Shown: positions 43,663-52,878, counted from the first letter of the stretch. The stretch is DNA of 64,000 bases from Carnobacterium_B sp045617425 (GCF_045617425.1 NZ_JAZLIO010000022.1:62001-126000); one strand, 5' to 3'. The notes: generated by a model from the sequence alone, not told the origin. A program made the numbers and translations.

Positions 43663-45384
43663 CTATTTAGTGTACGCTTCAACAAGTGTTACAACTTCAT
43701 CAGCAGTATCACAATCATTGATTGCTTTATCAGCTAATTCAGCCATTTGTTTTGTATCTAAACGTTTCATTAGACTACGTGTTTTAAGAATACTTGAAGC
43801 ACTCATAGAAAATTCGTCTAGTCCTAATCCTACAAGAAGTGGCACTGCTGTTTGATCTCCAGCCATTTCTCCACACATACCAGTCCATTTTCCTTCTTTA
43901 TGAGAAGCATCAATAACATTTTTGATTAAACGTAAAATTGATGGGTTATATGGTTGGTACAGATAAGAAACGCGTTCGTTCATACGGTCAGCAGCCATAG
44001 TGTATTGAATCAAATCATTTGTACCAATACTGAAGAAATCAACTTCTTTAGCAAATTTATCTGCAATAACAGCAGCAGCAGGAATTTCAATCATGATACC
44101 TACTTCGATATCATTTGAAACATCTACGCCTTCACTTACTAATTTAGCTTTTTCTTCCATAAGCATTCCTTTAGCTTGACGGAACTCTTGTAAAGTCGCG
44201 ATCATTGGGAACATAATACGTAATTGTCCAAAAACAGACGCACGTAACAATGCACGCAATTGCGTTCTAAACATGTCCGGTTGTGCTAAACAAATACGAA
44301 TTGCACGGTACCCTAGAAAAGGATTCATTTCGTGTGGCAATGTTAGATAAGGCAATTCTTTGTCGCCACCAATGTCCATGGTACGGACAACAACAGCTTT
44401 ACCTTCCATACCTTCTAAAACTTCTTTATAGGCTTCAAACTGAGCTTCTTCTGTAGGAAAATCAGGCGAATCCATATAAAGGAATTCTGTACGGTATAAC
44501 CCAACAGCTTCCCCACCGTTACTTTTTACTCCTACTAAATCTTTTGGAGTACCAATATTTGCAGCTAGTTCAATGTGCTTTCCATCTGCAGTAATTGTTG
44601 GTTGATCTTTTAATTTATCCCACTCAGCTTTTTGATCAGCAAAAGCTTTAGCTTTTGTTTCGTAAGTTGCAACATCTGTTGATTCAGGGTGAACGATTAC
44701 ATCGCCTTCTAAACCATCAATGATAATAAGATCTCCTTCTTTAACAAAAGAAGTGATTTCTTTCGTTCCTACAATTGCAGGAATTTCTAACGAACGAGCC
44801 ATAATAGCTGAATGCGAAGTACGTCCACCAATGTCAGTAACAAAAGCTTTGACAAATTGACGGTTTAATTGAGCAGTATCACTTGGTGTTAAGTCGTGTG
44901 CAACCACGATCACTTCTTCATCAATCATTGAAGGATTAGGAAGTTTGACACCTAACAAGTGGCTCAATACACGTTTAGTAACATCTTTAATATCAGCTGC
45001 ACGTTCTTGCATGTAAGGATTATCTTCCATGCCTTCAAACATACCAATAAACATATCCGTTACTTCTTTTAAACCGCTCTCTGCGTTGATTTTGTTGTCA
45101 ACGATTGAACTTTCGATGCTCCCGATTAATTCTGGATCAGAAAGAACCATTAAATGAGCATCAAAAACTTGGGCCTCTTTTTCGCCTAAAGATTCTGCTG
45201 CTTTAGATCGAATGATCTCAAGTTCTTTTGATGCTTCGTTTAATGCCGATTTTAAGCGGTCAATTTCTGAATCAGAGTTCTCAACTGAAATTTTGTTGAA
45301 AGTTAAATCGGGTTCAGTTAGTAAGTAAGCTTTTGCTACTGCAATACCGTCACTTGCTGCGATCCCTTTTAATTTTTCAACCAT
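43663..45384 (-). CDS. ptsI: PTS enzyme I (phosphoenolpyruvate-protein phosphotransferase)
   Basis: This 573-residue enzyme moves phosphate from phosphoenolpyruvate to HPr and starts all PTS sugar uptake. It shows the phosphorylated histidine in GGRTSHSAIMARS (near residue 190), the PEP-binding GVGLYRTEFLYM, and the C-terminal signature DFFSIGTNDLIQYTMA. The length is typical. It overlaps the ptsH stop by one base (TAATG). Confidence 0.97.
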   Translation of the reverse strand: MVEKLKGIAASDGIAVAKAYLLTEPDLTFNKISVENSDSEIDRLKSALNEASKELEIIRSKAAESLGEKEAQVFDAHLMVLSDPELIGSIESSIVDNKINAESGLKEVTDMFIGMFEGMEDNPYMQERAADIKDVTKRVLSHLLGVKLPNPSMIDEEVIVVAHDLTPSDTAQLNRQFVKAFVTDIGGRTSHSAIMARSLEIPAIVGTKEITSFVKEGDLIIIDGLEGDVIVHPESTDVATYETKAKAFADQKAEWDKLKDQPTITADGKHIELAANIGTPKDLVGVKSNGGEAVGLYRTEFLYMDSPDFPTEEAQFEAYKEVLEGMEGKAVVVRTMDIGGDKELPYLTLPHEMNPFLGYRAIRICLAQPDMFRTQLRALLRASVFGQLRIMFPMIATLQEFRQAKGMLMEEKAKLVSEGVDVSNDIEVGIMIEIPAAAVIADKFAKEVDFFSIGTNDLIQYTMAADRMNERVSYLYQPYNPSILRLIKNVIDASHKEGKWTGMCGEMAGDQTAVPLLVGLGLDEFSMSASSILKTRSLMKRLDTKQMAELADKAINDCDTADEVVTLVEAYTK

Positions 45385-45650
45385 TATTCAGCTAAGCCTT
45401 CTTTCTTCATTGTTTCTTCGATTCCAGCAAGAGCTTCAGCTTCGTCTGAACCATCAGCAGAAATAGTTACATCAGCGCCTTGGCCAACACCTAAAGACAT
45501 AACACCCATGATTGATTTTAAGTTTACTGATTTACCTTTATATTCTAAGTTGATATCTGAGCTATATTTGCTTGCTGTTTGTACTAATAAAGTTGCTGGA
45601 CGTGCATGGATACCTGTTTCAGCTACTACGTGAAATTCGCGTTTTTCCAT
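45384..45650 (-). CDS. ptsH: PTS phosphocarrier protein HPr
   Basis: This 88-residue protein has the active histidine in ETGIHARPATLLVQ (His15) and the regulatory serine in KSIMGVMSLG (Ser46), the target of HPr kinase for CcpA-mediated carbon control. An AAGGGG site precedes the ATG. The 170 bases upstream hold a TTGTAA / TTTACT pair 16 bases apart as a possible promoter; no convincing catabolite-responsive element was seen. Confidence 0.97.
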   Translation of the reverse strand: MEKREFHVVAETGIHARPATLLVQTASKYSSDINLEYKGKSVNLKSIMGVMSLGVGQGADVTISADGSDEAEALAGIEETMKKEGLAE

Positions 45651-45818
45651 AATTAAAAATCCCCTTTAATAAAAATTATTTTTGAGAACTACATCCAGTT
45701 TTAACTGTCAATAACATTCTTTTCAGTAAAACATTTGATACAGCCCTTACAATTTACTAGAATACCACTTTTTGCTCATTTAAACAACTATTATTTCCTA
45801 ATTTTGATTTGTTACTCT

Positions 45819-46004
45819 TTAGTTTGACCTATACCGATAAATGATATTCCCATTATGCAGAGCTTCTCCAATAATCTGGTCTTTTTTTTCATGATTGATC
45901 CAAATTTCGCGAAAAATCATAAAATCTTTTTTTTCAATTGTTACATTATCCACTTTACCTTGAACTAATTGATCCGTCATCATTTGCAGTTCTTCTTTTG
46001 TCAT
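45819..46004 (-). CDS. Small conserved-looking protein of unknown function
   Basis: I do not recognise this 61-residue protein. It begins MTKEELQMMTDQLVQGKVDN and has a basic, aromatic second half (FREIWINHEKKDQIIG, then NIIYRYRSN). No membrane segment, signal peptide or cysteine is present. An AAGGATG site lies 10 bases before the ATG, and codon use looks like that of neighbouring genes, so it is probably real. It is divergent from clpE and shares the 200-base region that carries the clpE promoter. It lies 168 bases upstream of ptsH with no obvious terminator between. Confidence 0.6.
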   Translation of the reverse strand: MTKEELQMMTDQLVQGKVDNVTIEKKDFMIFREIWINHEKKDQIIGEALHNGNIIYRYRSN

Positions 46005-46091
46005 TTTAAAAACATCCTTGCTTTATTTTTTATTTTATCTTGAATATAAATAGTCTAATGGAAAATACTGAAAATTTATAGTATCAATTAC

Positions 46092-46120
46092 TTGAAAGCA
46101 AAAAAAGGTCAGTGTATAAT
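46092..46120 (+). promoter_or_regulatory. Promoter of clpE
   Basis: TTGAAA (46092-46097) and a perfect TATAAT (46115-46120) are exactly 17 bases apart. A GGTCAGT half-site (46107-46113) lies inside the spacer. Confidence 0.75.
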
Positions 46121-46133
46121 AATAATCATGAAA

Positions 46134-46150
46134 GGTCAGTAATGGTCAAT
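46134..46150 (+). promoter_or_regulatory. CtsR operator upstream of clpE
   Basis: GGTCAGT-AAT-GGTCAAT is a tandem heptad repeat with a 3-base spacer, close to the CtsR consensus (A/G)GTCAAANAN(A/G)GTCAAA. It begins 14 bases below the -10 box, where a repressor would block transcription. It indicates heat- and protein-damage-induced expression of clpE. Confidence 0.75.
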
Positions 46151-46207
46151 TAATTGCTTGGTCTTTTATTTTCCTAACTAACCGATTATATGAAAGGTTG
46201 TGCTGAA

Positions 46208-48457
46208 ATGTTATGTCAAAATTGTAACCAACGTGAAGCAACTATCCATTTATATACCAATATGAATGGTCAAAAAGGTCAATTAGATGTTTGCCAAAAT
46301 TGTTATCAACTTATCAAAGATGCACAAAACCGTGGAGAAATTAGAAACAATCGCACACCACAAGACCCATTTGGTTTTGGTAACTTAGATCAATTTTTCC
46401 GTTCAATGCAAAACGCACAAAACAATAATTTCCAAAAAAATAATCCTGACGTCCCTCCAACTCAAAATGGATCTGGAGGACAGCCACCTATCAACAAGAA
46501 ACCTGGTCTTTTAGGTGAATACGGAACAAATTTAACTGAAGCTGCTCGATCAGGTGCCATTGATCCCGTTATAGGGCGTGACAAGGAGATTGAACGCGTA
46601 ATTGAAATTTTAAATCGCCGTACTAAAAACAATCCTGTCTTAACTGGAGAACCTGGTGTTGGTAAAACAGCTGTTGTAGAAGGCTTAGCACAGAAAATTG
46701 TTGACGGCGATGTTCCTCAAAAATTATTGGGTAAAGAAATTATTCGATTAGATGTCGCTTCACTGGTTCAAGGAACTGGTATTCGTGGACAATTCGAGGA
46801 GCGGATGCAACAATTAATGGATGAATTGAAGAAAAATCCACAAATTATTTTGTTTATTGATGAAGTTCATGAAATTGTTGGAGCCGGAAGTGCAGAAGGA
46901 AGTATGGATGCTGGAAATATGCTTAAACCAGCTCTTGCACGTGGCGAATTGCAAATGGTTGGAGCAACAACTTTAAGAGAGTACCGTACAATTGAAAAAG
47001 ACGCTGCATTAGAACGTCGTATGCAACCTGTACGTGTAAGCGAACCGTCGGTTGAAGAGACGATTACCATTCTTAAAGGATTGCAAAAAAAATACGAAGA
47101 TTATCATCACGTTCATTACACTGATGAAGCAATCACAAGCGCTGTAAATCTTTCTAATCGCTACATTCAGGATCGTTTTTTGCCGGATAAAGCAATCGAT
47201 TTGTTAGATGAATCTGGTTCCAAAAAGAACCTGACGATACAAGTCGTTGATCCTAAACAACTAGAAGATAAAATCGCAGAAGCTGCTCAACAAAAACAAT
47301 TAGCTTTACAACAAGAAGATTATGAAAAAGCTGCTTTTTATCGTGATCAAGCTAAAAAATTCTCTACTATGCGTGATCAGCAAAAACCAGATTCAGATGA
47401 ACCAACCGTAACGGAACAAGATATGATTGAAATCATTGAAATGAAAACGAATATTCCAGTAGGCGAATTAAAAGAAAAAGAACAAGAACAATTGCGTAAT
47501 TTAGGAGAAGATCTGAAGAAACATGTTATTGGACAAGATGAAGCAATTGAAAAAGTTTCTAAAGCTATTCGTAGAAATCGAATAGGGTTTAATAGTAAAA
47601 ATCGTCCAATCGGTTCTTTCCTTTTCGTTGGACCTACAGGGGTCGGAAAAACTGAATTAGCTAAACAATTAGCGCTAGAACTTTTCGGTAGTAAAGATTC
47701 TTATATTCGTTTTGACATGAGTGAATATATGGAGAAACATAGTGTTTCTAAATTGATTGGTTCTCCTCCAGGATATGTTGGCTATGATGAAGCTGGTCAA
47801 TTGACTGAAAAGGTTCGCCACAATCCTTATAGCCTTATTTTATTAGATGAAATCGAAAAAGCTCATCCAGATGTTCTTCATATGTTCTTACAAATTCTAG
47901 ACGATGGCAGATTGACCGATGCTCAAGGACGTACAGTGAGCTTCAAAGATACCATTATTATTATGACAAGTAACGCGGGTACTGGTAACGTAGAAGCAAG
48001 TGTAGGTTTTGGTGCTGCCGCTTCTGGTACTCAAAAATCTGTGTTAAATCATTTAACGGATTACTTCAAACCCGAGTTTATTAACCGTTTTGATGGAATC
48101 GTTGAATTTAACTCACTTACAAAAGAAAACTTATTGTATATTGTAGATTTATTGATAGCAGATGTGAATGATATGCTCGAACATCAAGGTATATCCATAG
48201 AAGTTGATCAGTCTGCTAAAGAAAAATTAGTTGAATTAGGTTATGATCCAAATCTAGGTGCTCGTCCATTACGTCGTGTCATCCAAGAACAAATTGAAGA
48301 TCGTATTGCTGATTTTTATCTTGACTACCCTTCTGTAAAAGAATTAGTTGCAAAAACAGACCAAGAAGGAAATTTAATTGTAGAGGCAAAAGAACCTATT
48401 TTAAAAGAAACTATTGTTGAAGAAATTGAAGAACCAGATACTGAAGATCAATTCTAA
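46208..48457 (+). CDS. clpE: ATP-dependent Clp protease ATPase subunit ClpE
   Basis: This 749-residue Clp/Hsp100 unfoldase has the N-terminal zinc finger that defines ClpE (MLCQNCNQREATIHLY and VCQNCYQ). It then has a first AAA+ module (GEPGVGKTAVVEG, FIDEVHEIVGAG), a UVR motif (QQEDYEKAAFYRDQAKK) between the modules, and a second module (VGPTGVGKTELAKQL, ILLDEIEKAHPDV). The VGF tripeptide in EASVGFGAA is the likely ClpP-docking loop. The ATG at 46208 is chosen because the N-terminus then matches ClpE; an ATG six codons upstream precedes the AAAGG site. Confidence 0.96.
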   Translation: MLCQNCNQREATIHLYTNMNGQKGQLDVCQNCYQLIKDAQNRGEIRNNRTPQDPFGFGNLDQFFRSMQNAQNNNFQKNNPDVPPTQNGSGGQPPINKKPGLLGEYGTNLTEAARSGAIDPVIGRDKEIERVIEILNRRTKNNPVLTGEPGVGKTAVVEGLAQKIVDGDVPQKLLGKEIIRLDVASLVQGTGIRGQFEERMQQLMDELKKNPQIILFIDEVHEIVGAGSAEGSMDAGNMLKPALARGELQMVGATTLREYRTIEKDAALERRMQPVRVSEPSVEETITILKGLQKKYEDYHHVHYTDEAITSAVNLSNRYIQDRFLPDKAIDLLDESGSKKNLTIQVVDPKQLEDKIAEAAQQKQLALQQEDYEKAAFYRDQAKKFSTMRDQQKPDSDEPTVTEQDMIEIIEMKTNIPVGELKEKEQEQLRNLGEDLKKHVIGQDEAIEKVSKAIRRNRIGFNSKNRPIGSFLFVGPTGVGKTELAKQLALELFGSKDSYIRFDMSEYMEKHSVSKLIGSPPGYVGYDEAGQLTEKVRHNPYSLILLDEIEKAHPDVLHMFLQILDDGRLTDAQGRTVSFKDTIIIMTSNAGTGNVEASVGFGAAASGTQKSVLNHLTDYFKPEFINRFDGIVEFNSLTKENLLYIVDLLIADVNDMLEHQGISIEVDQSAKEKLVELGYDPNLGARPLRRVIQEQIEDRIADFYLDYPSVKELVAKTDQEGNLIVEAKEPILKETIVEEIEEPDTEDQF

Positions 48458-48468
48458 CTTAAACTATG

Positions 48469-48516
48469 AGAAGAGCTCACAATCAAGTAATCAAATCTTG
48501 ATTGTGAGCTTCTTTT
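48469..48516 (+). terminator. Rho-independent terminator of clpE
   Basis: GAAGAGCTCACAATCAAG pairs with CTTGATTGTGAGCTTC (one bulged A), followed by TTTT. It also lies just below the ktrB stop codon and may serve both genes. Confidence 0.8.
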
Positions 48517-48523
48517 ATTGATT

Positions 48524-49897
48524 TTATCCTATAATGATTTTTTCAGTTGGGTAATGATAATTTTTATCATCTTTATGCTTAGGAATTAACAGCATTAACA
48601 TATACAACATGCCTATTCTTCCAATAAACATTAGCACAATAATAATCAATTTGCCTACTACTGTAAGAGTAGGCGTTATTCCTAATGACAATCCTGTTGT
48701 TCCAAACGCCGAAGTCACCTCTACAATGAGCGTAATCAGATCATGTGATTCACTGACACTTAACACCATGATACTGAACAGACACAAAACCATAGACAAA
48801 ATAAAAACCGTAATTGATTTTTGCACATCGTCTCGCTCAATGCGACGCTTAAATAACGAAACTTGATCATGTCCTCTAATAAAAGAAATTAAGTAAACCA
48901 TTACAATTGCTAAAGTAGTGGTTCGTATCCCACCACCTACAGAACTAGGACTTGCTCCAATAAACATCAAAATAGAAAACAGCAACAAACTTCCTTCACT
49001 AAAATTGCTTAACGACGTTGTCATAAGACCTGCATTTCTAGTGGTTACCGAATAAAAGAAAGAATAAAAAGCACTTTCAGTAAACGACATATCTTTAAAA
49101 AATTGATTATATTCTAATAACCAAATACAAAGTGCTCCACCGAATAATAAGATAAAGAAGGAAAACACTGTAATTTTAGTAAATAAAGAAAAACGGAAAG
49201 GCAATGTCTTTTTCAATTTATGATACTGTAAAAAATCTTTAACTTCTAATAATACCGGAAAACCGATTCCCCCTACAATGATTAACAACATAATAATGAA
49301 TTGAACAAAATAATCATCATGAAAAGGAATCAACACTTGCCCTGTAAGGTCTACCCCGACATTTGCAACTGCTGAAAAACTCGTGAAAAATCCTTGGAAT
49401 AGAACTTCTTTTAATGGCCAATTTGAAAAAAAGAAAAAGTAAATACTTAAAACTAAACCGCCAATAAATTCAAATCCCAGAATGATAAGCACAGTATTAC
49501 GTATTAATCGAACTGTTCCACTCAGTCTAGGTTGGTTCATATCTGTCATAATCAACTGTCTTTGTTTTAAAGAAACTTTTTTTCTCCTAATGAGCATAAA
49601 GGAAGTCGAAACCATCATTACTCCTAAACTTCCTAGCATAAATAAAAATTGCATAAGAATCACACCGGCTAAATTATAGGTTTCTCCTAAATTAATTGTA
49701 GTTAGTCCTGTTACACTAACAGTACTAACAGCTGTAAAAATCAAATCAATAAAAGAGAGTTCCATACCCGGGTTCCTAAATATAGGTAACGCCAAAAGGA
49801 TGCTAGCAGCTATGACGACAATAAAATAATACAACACAATCAATTGAATAGAAGAAAATTGATTAGACAATCTAGATATAAGTTTATAAATATTCAA
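48524..49897 (-). CDS. ktrB: TrkH/KtrB family potassium uptake membrane subunit
   Basis: This 457-residue polytopic protein is built of four pore-like M1-P-M2 repeats. Selectivity-filter regions are recognisable as STVSVTGLTTINL, SAVANVGVDLTG, VTTRNAGLMTT and SAFGTTGLSLGI, each with the conserved filter glycine. This is the KtrB-type channel subunit that works with a cytoplasmic RCK protein (KtrA or KtrC); none lies in this window, so the partner must be elsewhere. The start is a TTG with AAGGAGG 7 bases upstream. Confidence 0.93.
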   Translation of the reverse strand: MNIYKLISRLSNQFSSIQLIVLYYFIVVIAASILLALPIFRNPGMELSFIDLIFTAVSTVSVTGLTTINLGETYNLAGVILMQFLFMLGSLGVMMVSTSFMLIRRKKVSLKQRQLIMTDMNQPRLSGTVRLIRNTVLIILGFEFIGGLVLSIYFFFFSNWPLKEVLFQGFFTSFSAVANVGVDLTGQVLIPFHDDYFVQFIIMLLIIVGGIGFPVLLEVKDFLQYHKLKKTLPFRFSLFTKITVFSFFILLFGGALCIWLLEYNQFFKDMSFTESAFYSFFYSVTTRNAGLMTTSLSNFSEGSLLLFSILMFIGASPSSVGGGIRTTTLAIVMVYLISFIRGHDQVSLFKRRIERDDVQKSITVFILSMVLCLFSIMVLSVSESHDLITLIVEVTSAFGTTGLSLGITPTLTVVGKLIIIVLMFIGRIGMLYMLMLLIPKHKDDKNYHYPTEKIIIG

Positions 49898-49967
49898 ATA
49901 CTAACCTCCTTATGATGGATTAACGTTATCTTTTCTTAACTAGTAGTGTCTATGAAGTTAAAATGTT

Positions 49968-49996
49968 TTGAATTGTTGTGTTTTTAATTATATAAT
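49968..49996 (+). promoter_or_regulatory. Promoter of the DUF1827 gene
   Basis: TTGAAT (49968-49973) and TATAAT (49991-49996) are exactly 17 bases apart, about 38 bases before the start codon. Confidence 0.7.
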
Positions 49997-50033
49997 ATTT
50001 GTAACCTAACCGGTATAGAAGAGGTGAAAGATT

Positions 50034-50315
50034 ATGAAACTAATAGACGTTACAAATAATCATTCTGAACTAGTAATGGAACAATTAGAAAATACTGATG
50101 CTAATTTTGTGAAAGTTTTTTCTCTAGGTCCGACTACTGTTATTTACTCAGGTGCTCCAACGCATAAAGATGTTCTATTACTAAACAAAGTGCGCAATAT
50201 AAAAAATGCGGAAATCAACTTTGCAATAGAAAATATACTTGAAACAACAGTAGACAATGTTGACATCTTACATGCGCCACATATTGTTGAACTATCTATT
50301 CCTGTTTACGAATAA
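50034..50315 (+). CDS. DUF1827 family protein
   Basis: This 93-residue acidic soluble protein begins MKLIDVTNNHSELVMEQLEN and contains VKVFSLGPTTVIYSGAPTHK and a hydrophobic C-terminal strand (IVELSIPVY). The pattern fits DUF1827, a Lactobacillales-restricted family of unknown function that I recall near clpE in related genomes. Here it is 1.6 kb from clpE with ktrB between. GAGGTGAAAG lies upstream of the ATG. It is a single-gene unit with its own promoter and terminator. Confidence 0.75.
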   Translation: MKLIDVTNNHSELVMEQLENTDANFVKVFSLGPTTVIYSGAPTHKDVLLLNKVRNIKNAEINFAIENILETTVDNVDILHAPHIVELSIPVYE

Positions 50316-50411
50316 TCTTCTGAATTTATAACCAACAAAGCTACATTTCAACTTTAACGGTTACTACTATTTATTTCAAGCGCTCTTTAATGCTCTTTAT
50401 TATTTTCACAA

Positions 50412-50463
50412 TCAAAAAAAACAAGCCGTTCTAAGTTACATCAGAATGGCTTGTTTTTTTTGA
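50412..50463. terminator. Bidirectional terminator between the DUF1827 gene and prfC
   Basis: TCAAAAAAAACAAGCCGTTCT pairs with AGAATGGCTTGTTTTTTTTGA (one wobble pair), giving T runs on both strands for the two converging genes. Confidence 0.85.
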
Positions 50464-50466
50464 ATT

Positions 50467-52050
50467 TTATAGTAACGACGTTAATTCAACATTCGGATAT
50501 TTATCTGCAAACCAACGAAGCGCAAATTGATTTTCAAATAAGAACAACGGATTGCCAAAACGGTCACGTACCAATAAATTACGGCTGGAAGACATATTCT
50601 CATCCAAATCTTCTGGTTTGATCCAACGTGCAATTTTATTCCCCATTGGCGTCATAATGATTTCTGAATTGTATTCATTTAACATTCGGTATTGAAAAAC
50701 TTCAAATTGCAATTGTCCTACTGCTCCAACAATATAATCTTCCGTATGGAATGTTTTGTACAATTGAATAGCTCCTTCTTGAACCAGTTGTTGTACACCT
50801 TTATGGAATGATTTTTGTTTCATAACATTTTTAGCTTGAACTTTCATGAACATTTCTGGAGTGAATTGAGGAAGTTTTTCATATTCTATATTTAATTTAT
50901 CTCCAAAAATCGTATCTCCTATTTGGAAATTCCCAGTATCATAAAGCCCAATAATATCCCCTGCTACAGCGTGTTGTACAACTTCGCGTGTTTCAGCCAT
51001 AAACTGGGTTGAATTTGATAGTTTCATTTTTTTATTTGTTCTCGCTAAAGTAACATCAATTCCACGATCAAAAATGCCTGAACAAATACGGACAAAAGCA
51101 ATTCGATCTCGATGAGCAGGATTCATATTAGCTTGAATTTTAAATATAAAACCAGAGAATTCATTTGTTGTCGGTTCAATTTTTTCACCATCCGTTGCAG
51201 TGTGAGCTGTTGGACTTGGTGCAAAATTAATAAACGTATTTAAGAATGTTTCTACTCCAAAATTAGTTAATGCTGACCCAAAGAATACCGGTGTTAATTT
51301 TCCAGCAGCAATTTTTTCTTCGGAAAATTCATTACCTGCTTCATTCAATAATTCAATATCCTCTAAAGCTTGAGTATATAAACTAGAAGCTTTAAGAGGA
51401 TGATCGCCTTCTATTTCCCCATCTTTATTCAATTTAATGACTTTTTGTCCATTTAAACCATTAATTTCAGGACGATGCACTTCAATCGTTTTGTTGTAGT
51501 TATCATAGAGACCTAAAAGACCTTTTCCCATACCGATAGGCCAATTCATTGGATAAGAATCAATCTCAAGTACTTCTTCCAATTCTTCTAATAGATCAAG
51601 TGGTTCTCTTCCATCACGGTCCAATTTATTAATGAACGTGAAAATCGGAATGCCACGCATACGACAAACTTTAAATAATTTTTTTGTTTGAGGCTCAATA
51701 CCCTTTGCACTGTCAATAACCATCACTGCGCTATCAACGGCCATCAATGTTCGATACGTGTCTTCAGAAAAATCTTCATGTCCTGGTGTATCTAAAATAT
51801 TAATTCTTTTGCCTTTATAATCAAACTGCATCACAGAACTGGTTACAGAAATACCCCGTTGTTTCTCAATTTCCATCCAATCTGATTTAGCAAATTTTCC
51901 GGATTTTTTCCCTTTTACCGTACCAGCTTGACGAATTGCTCCACCAAATAACAATAATTGTTCGGTGATGGTCGTTTTACCTGCATCCGGATGGGAAATA
52001 ATTGCAAATGTTTTTCGTGATTCTACTTCATCTTTTAAATAGCTTTCCAT
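50467..52050 (-). CDS. prfC: Peptide chain release factor 3
   Basis: This 527-residue translational GTPase recycles RF1 and RF2 after termination. It has the P loop SHPDAGKTTITEQLL, switch II DTPGHEDFSEDTYR, NKLD (FINKLDRDGR) and EF-G-like domains II and III. The ATG follows GAGGGAT. It is a single-gene unit below an extended -10 promoter. Confidence 0.97.
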   Translation of the reverse strand: MESYLKDEVESRKTFAIISHPDAGKTTITEQLLLFGGAIRQAGTVKGKKSGKFAKSDWMEIEKQRGISVTSSVMQFDYKGKRINILDTPGHEDFSEDTYRTLMAVDSAVMVIDSAKGIEPQTKKLFKVCRMRGIPIFTFINKLDRDGREPLDLLEELEEVLEIDSYPMNWPIGMGKGLLGLYDNYNKTIEVHRPEINGLNGQKVIKLNKDGEIEGDHPLKASSLYTQALEDIELLNEAGNEFSEEKIAAGKLTPVFFGSALTNFGVETFLNTFINFAPSPTAHTATDGEKIEPTTNEFSGFIFKIQANMNPAHRDRIAFVRICSGIFDRGIDVTLARTNKKMKLSNSTQFMAETREVVQHAVAGDIIGLYDTGNFQIGDTIFGDKLNIEYEKLPQFTPEMFMKVQAKNVMKQKSFHKGVQQLVQEGAIQLYKTFHTEDYIVGAVGQLQFEVFQYRMLNEYNSEIIMTPMGNKIARWIKPEDLDENMSSSRNLLVRDRFGNPLFLFENQFALRWFADKYPNVELTSLL

Positions 52051-52158
52051 TCATTATCCCTCATTTAAGTCTTTTTTATTTAGTCTAACTCAATCTTTGA
52101 TTACGCTCGTAAGTCATACGAATACTCTATTCTAGCAGCCTATCTCATTAACTCAATT

Positions 52159-52167
52159 ATTATAGCA
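52159..52167 (-). promoter_or_regulatory. Extended -10 promoter element of prfC
   Basis: On the minus strand TGCTATAAT is a strong extended -10 box. The -35 region is A/T-rich without a clear match. The leader to the prfC start is about 100 bases. Confidence 0.5.
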
Positions 52168-52194
52168 TATTTAGTAGTGTATTTTATACCCTAT

Positions 52195-52746
52195 TCACTT
52201 TTTATCAAATCCATATTCTCCAACATACCCGTCAATAGACCAGATATTTACATTTGATGCTTCTGCTTCTTGCTCTGCTTCTTCAAGCATATCCAAGTAA
52301 AGCTCATCTCCATTTTCATACCCTACACGCGCTAGTCCTTTTTTAACCATCACTTCTTGTATCAATTCTCCATCTGCGTAAAGATAAGCCAATACACGAT
52401 TATAGTCATCTATTTTTTCATGAGCTGGGTCATATTCTATCGATAATTTTTTTCCATCTAAATAATTTTTCAAAAAGTCTTTTGCTTCTTTACCGTATGG
52501 CTGTGCAGAACCCGTTTTTGTCGTACTACTTTCTGGAGTGTCAATCAGCAATAACCGCAATTTCTTTTCTTCACCATCTTCAGTAAAAACGATTGTATCT
52601 CCGTCAATCGTTCTGACCAACTCAACAGCTGTTTGATCCTCTGCTAATGTATTAGGTGTTTCTTGCTGTTGTTCGATAACAAACGATCCTGTAAAGAAAA
52701 GAATAAGCGCAATAATACCAGAAAAGATTTTCTTGTTTATTTTCAT
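52195..52746 (-). CDS. Exported or membrane-anchored thermonuclease (staphylococcal nuclease-like)
   Basis: This 183-residue protein has a hydrophobic N-terminal segment (KKIFSGIIALILFFTGSFVI) acting as a signal or anchor, then the SNase OB fold. DGDTIVF carries a metal-binding aspartate, RLLLIDTPES the catalytic arginine and glutamate, and DDYNRVLAYLYADG the second catalytic arginine. It should cut extracellular DNA and RNA in a calcium-dependent way. GGGGG precedes the ATG. Roles in nutrient recovery or DNA processing are possible but not shown. Confidence 0.92.
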   Translation of the reverse strand: MKINKKIFSGIIALILFFTGSFVIEQQQETPNTLAEDQTAVELVRTIDGDTIVFTEDGEEKKLRLLLIDTPESSTTKTGSAQPYGKEAKDFLKNYLDGKKLSIEYDPAHEKIDDYNRVLAYLYADGELIQEVMVKKGLARVGYENGDELYLDMLEEAEQEAEASNVNIWSIDGYVGEYGFDKK

Positions 52747-52773
52747 AGTAGAACCCCCAATTTTAATGCTTAT

Positions 52774-52808
52774 AAAAAGGGTCTGAGATTAACTGCCTCA
52801 GACCCTTT
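52774..52808 (-). terminator. Rho-independent terminator of nox
   Basis: AAAGGGTCTGAG and CTCAGACCCTTT form a perfect 12-bp stem with a T run on the minus strand, 70 bases behind the nox stop codon and above the nuclease gene. Confidence 0.8.
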
Positions 52809-52878
52809 CCTATTTTATTATGAATCTTTTCAACTATCAAAAAATTTAACTCTTTTACACAATAATTTATATTTTAAA

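Noticed and set aside
45651..45818. Catabolite-responsive element upstream of ptsH
   Set aside because: No sequence matched the CcpA site consensus (TGnAAnCGnnnnCA) well enough.
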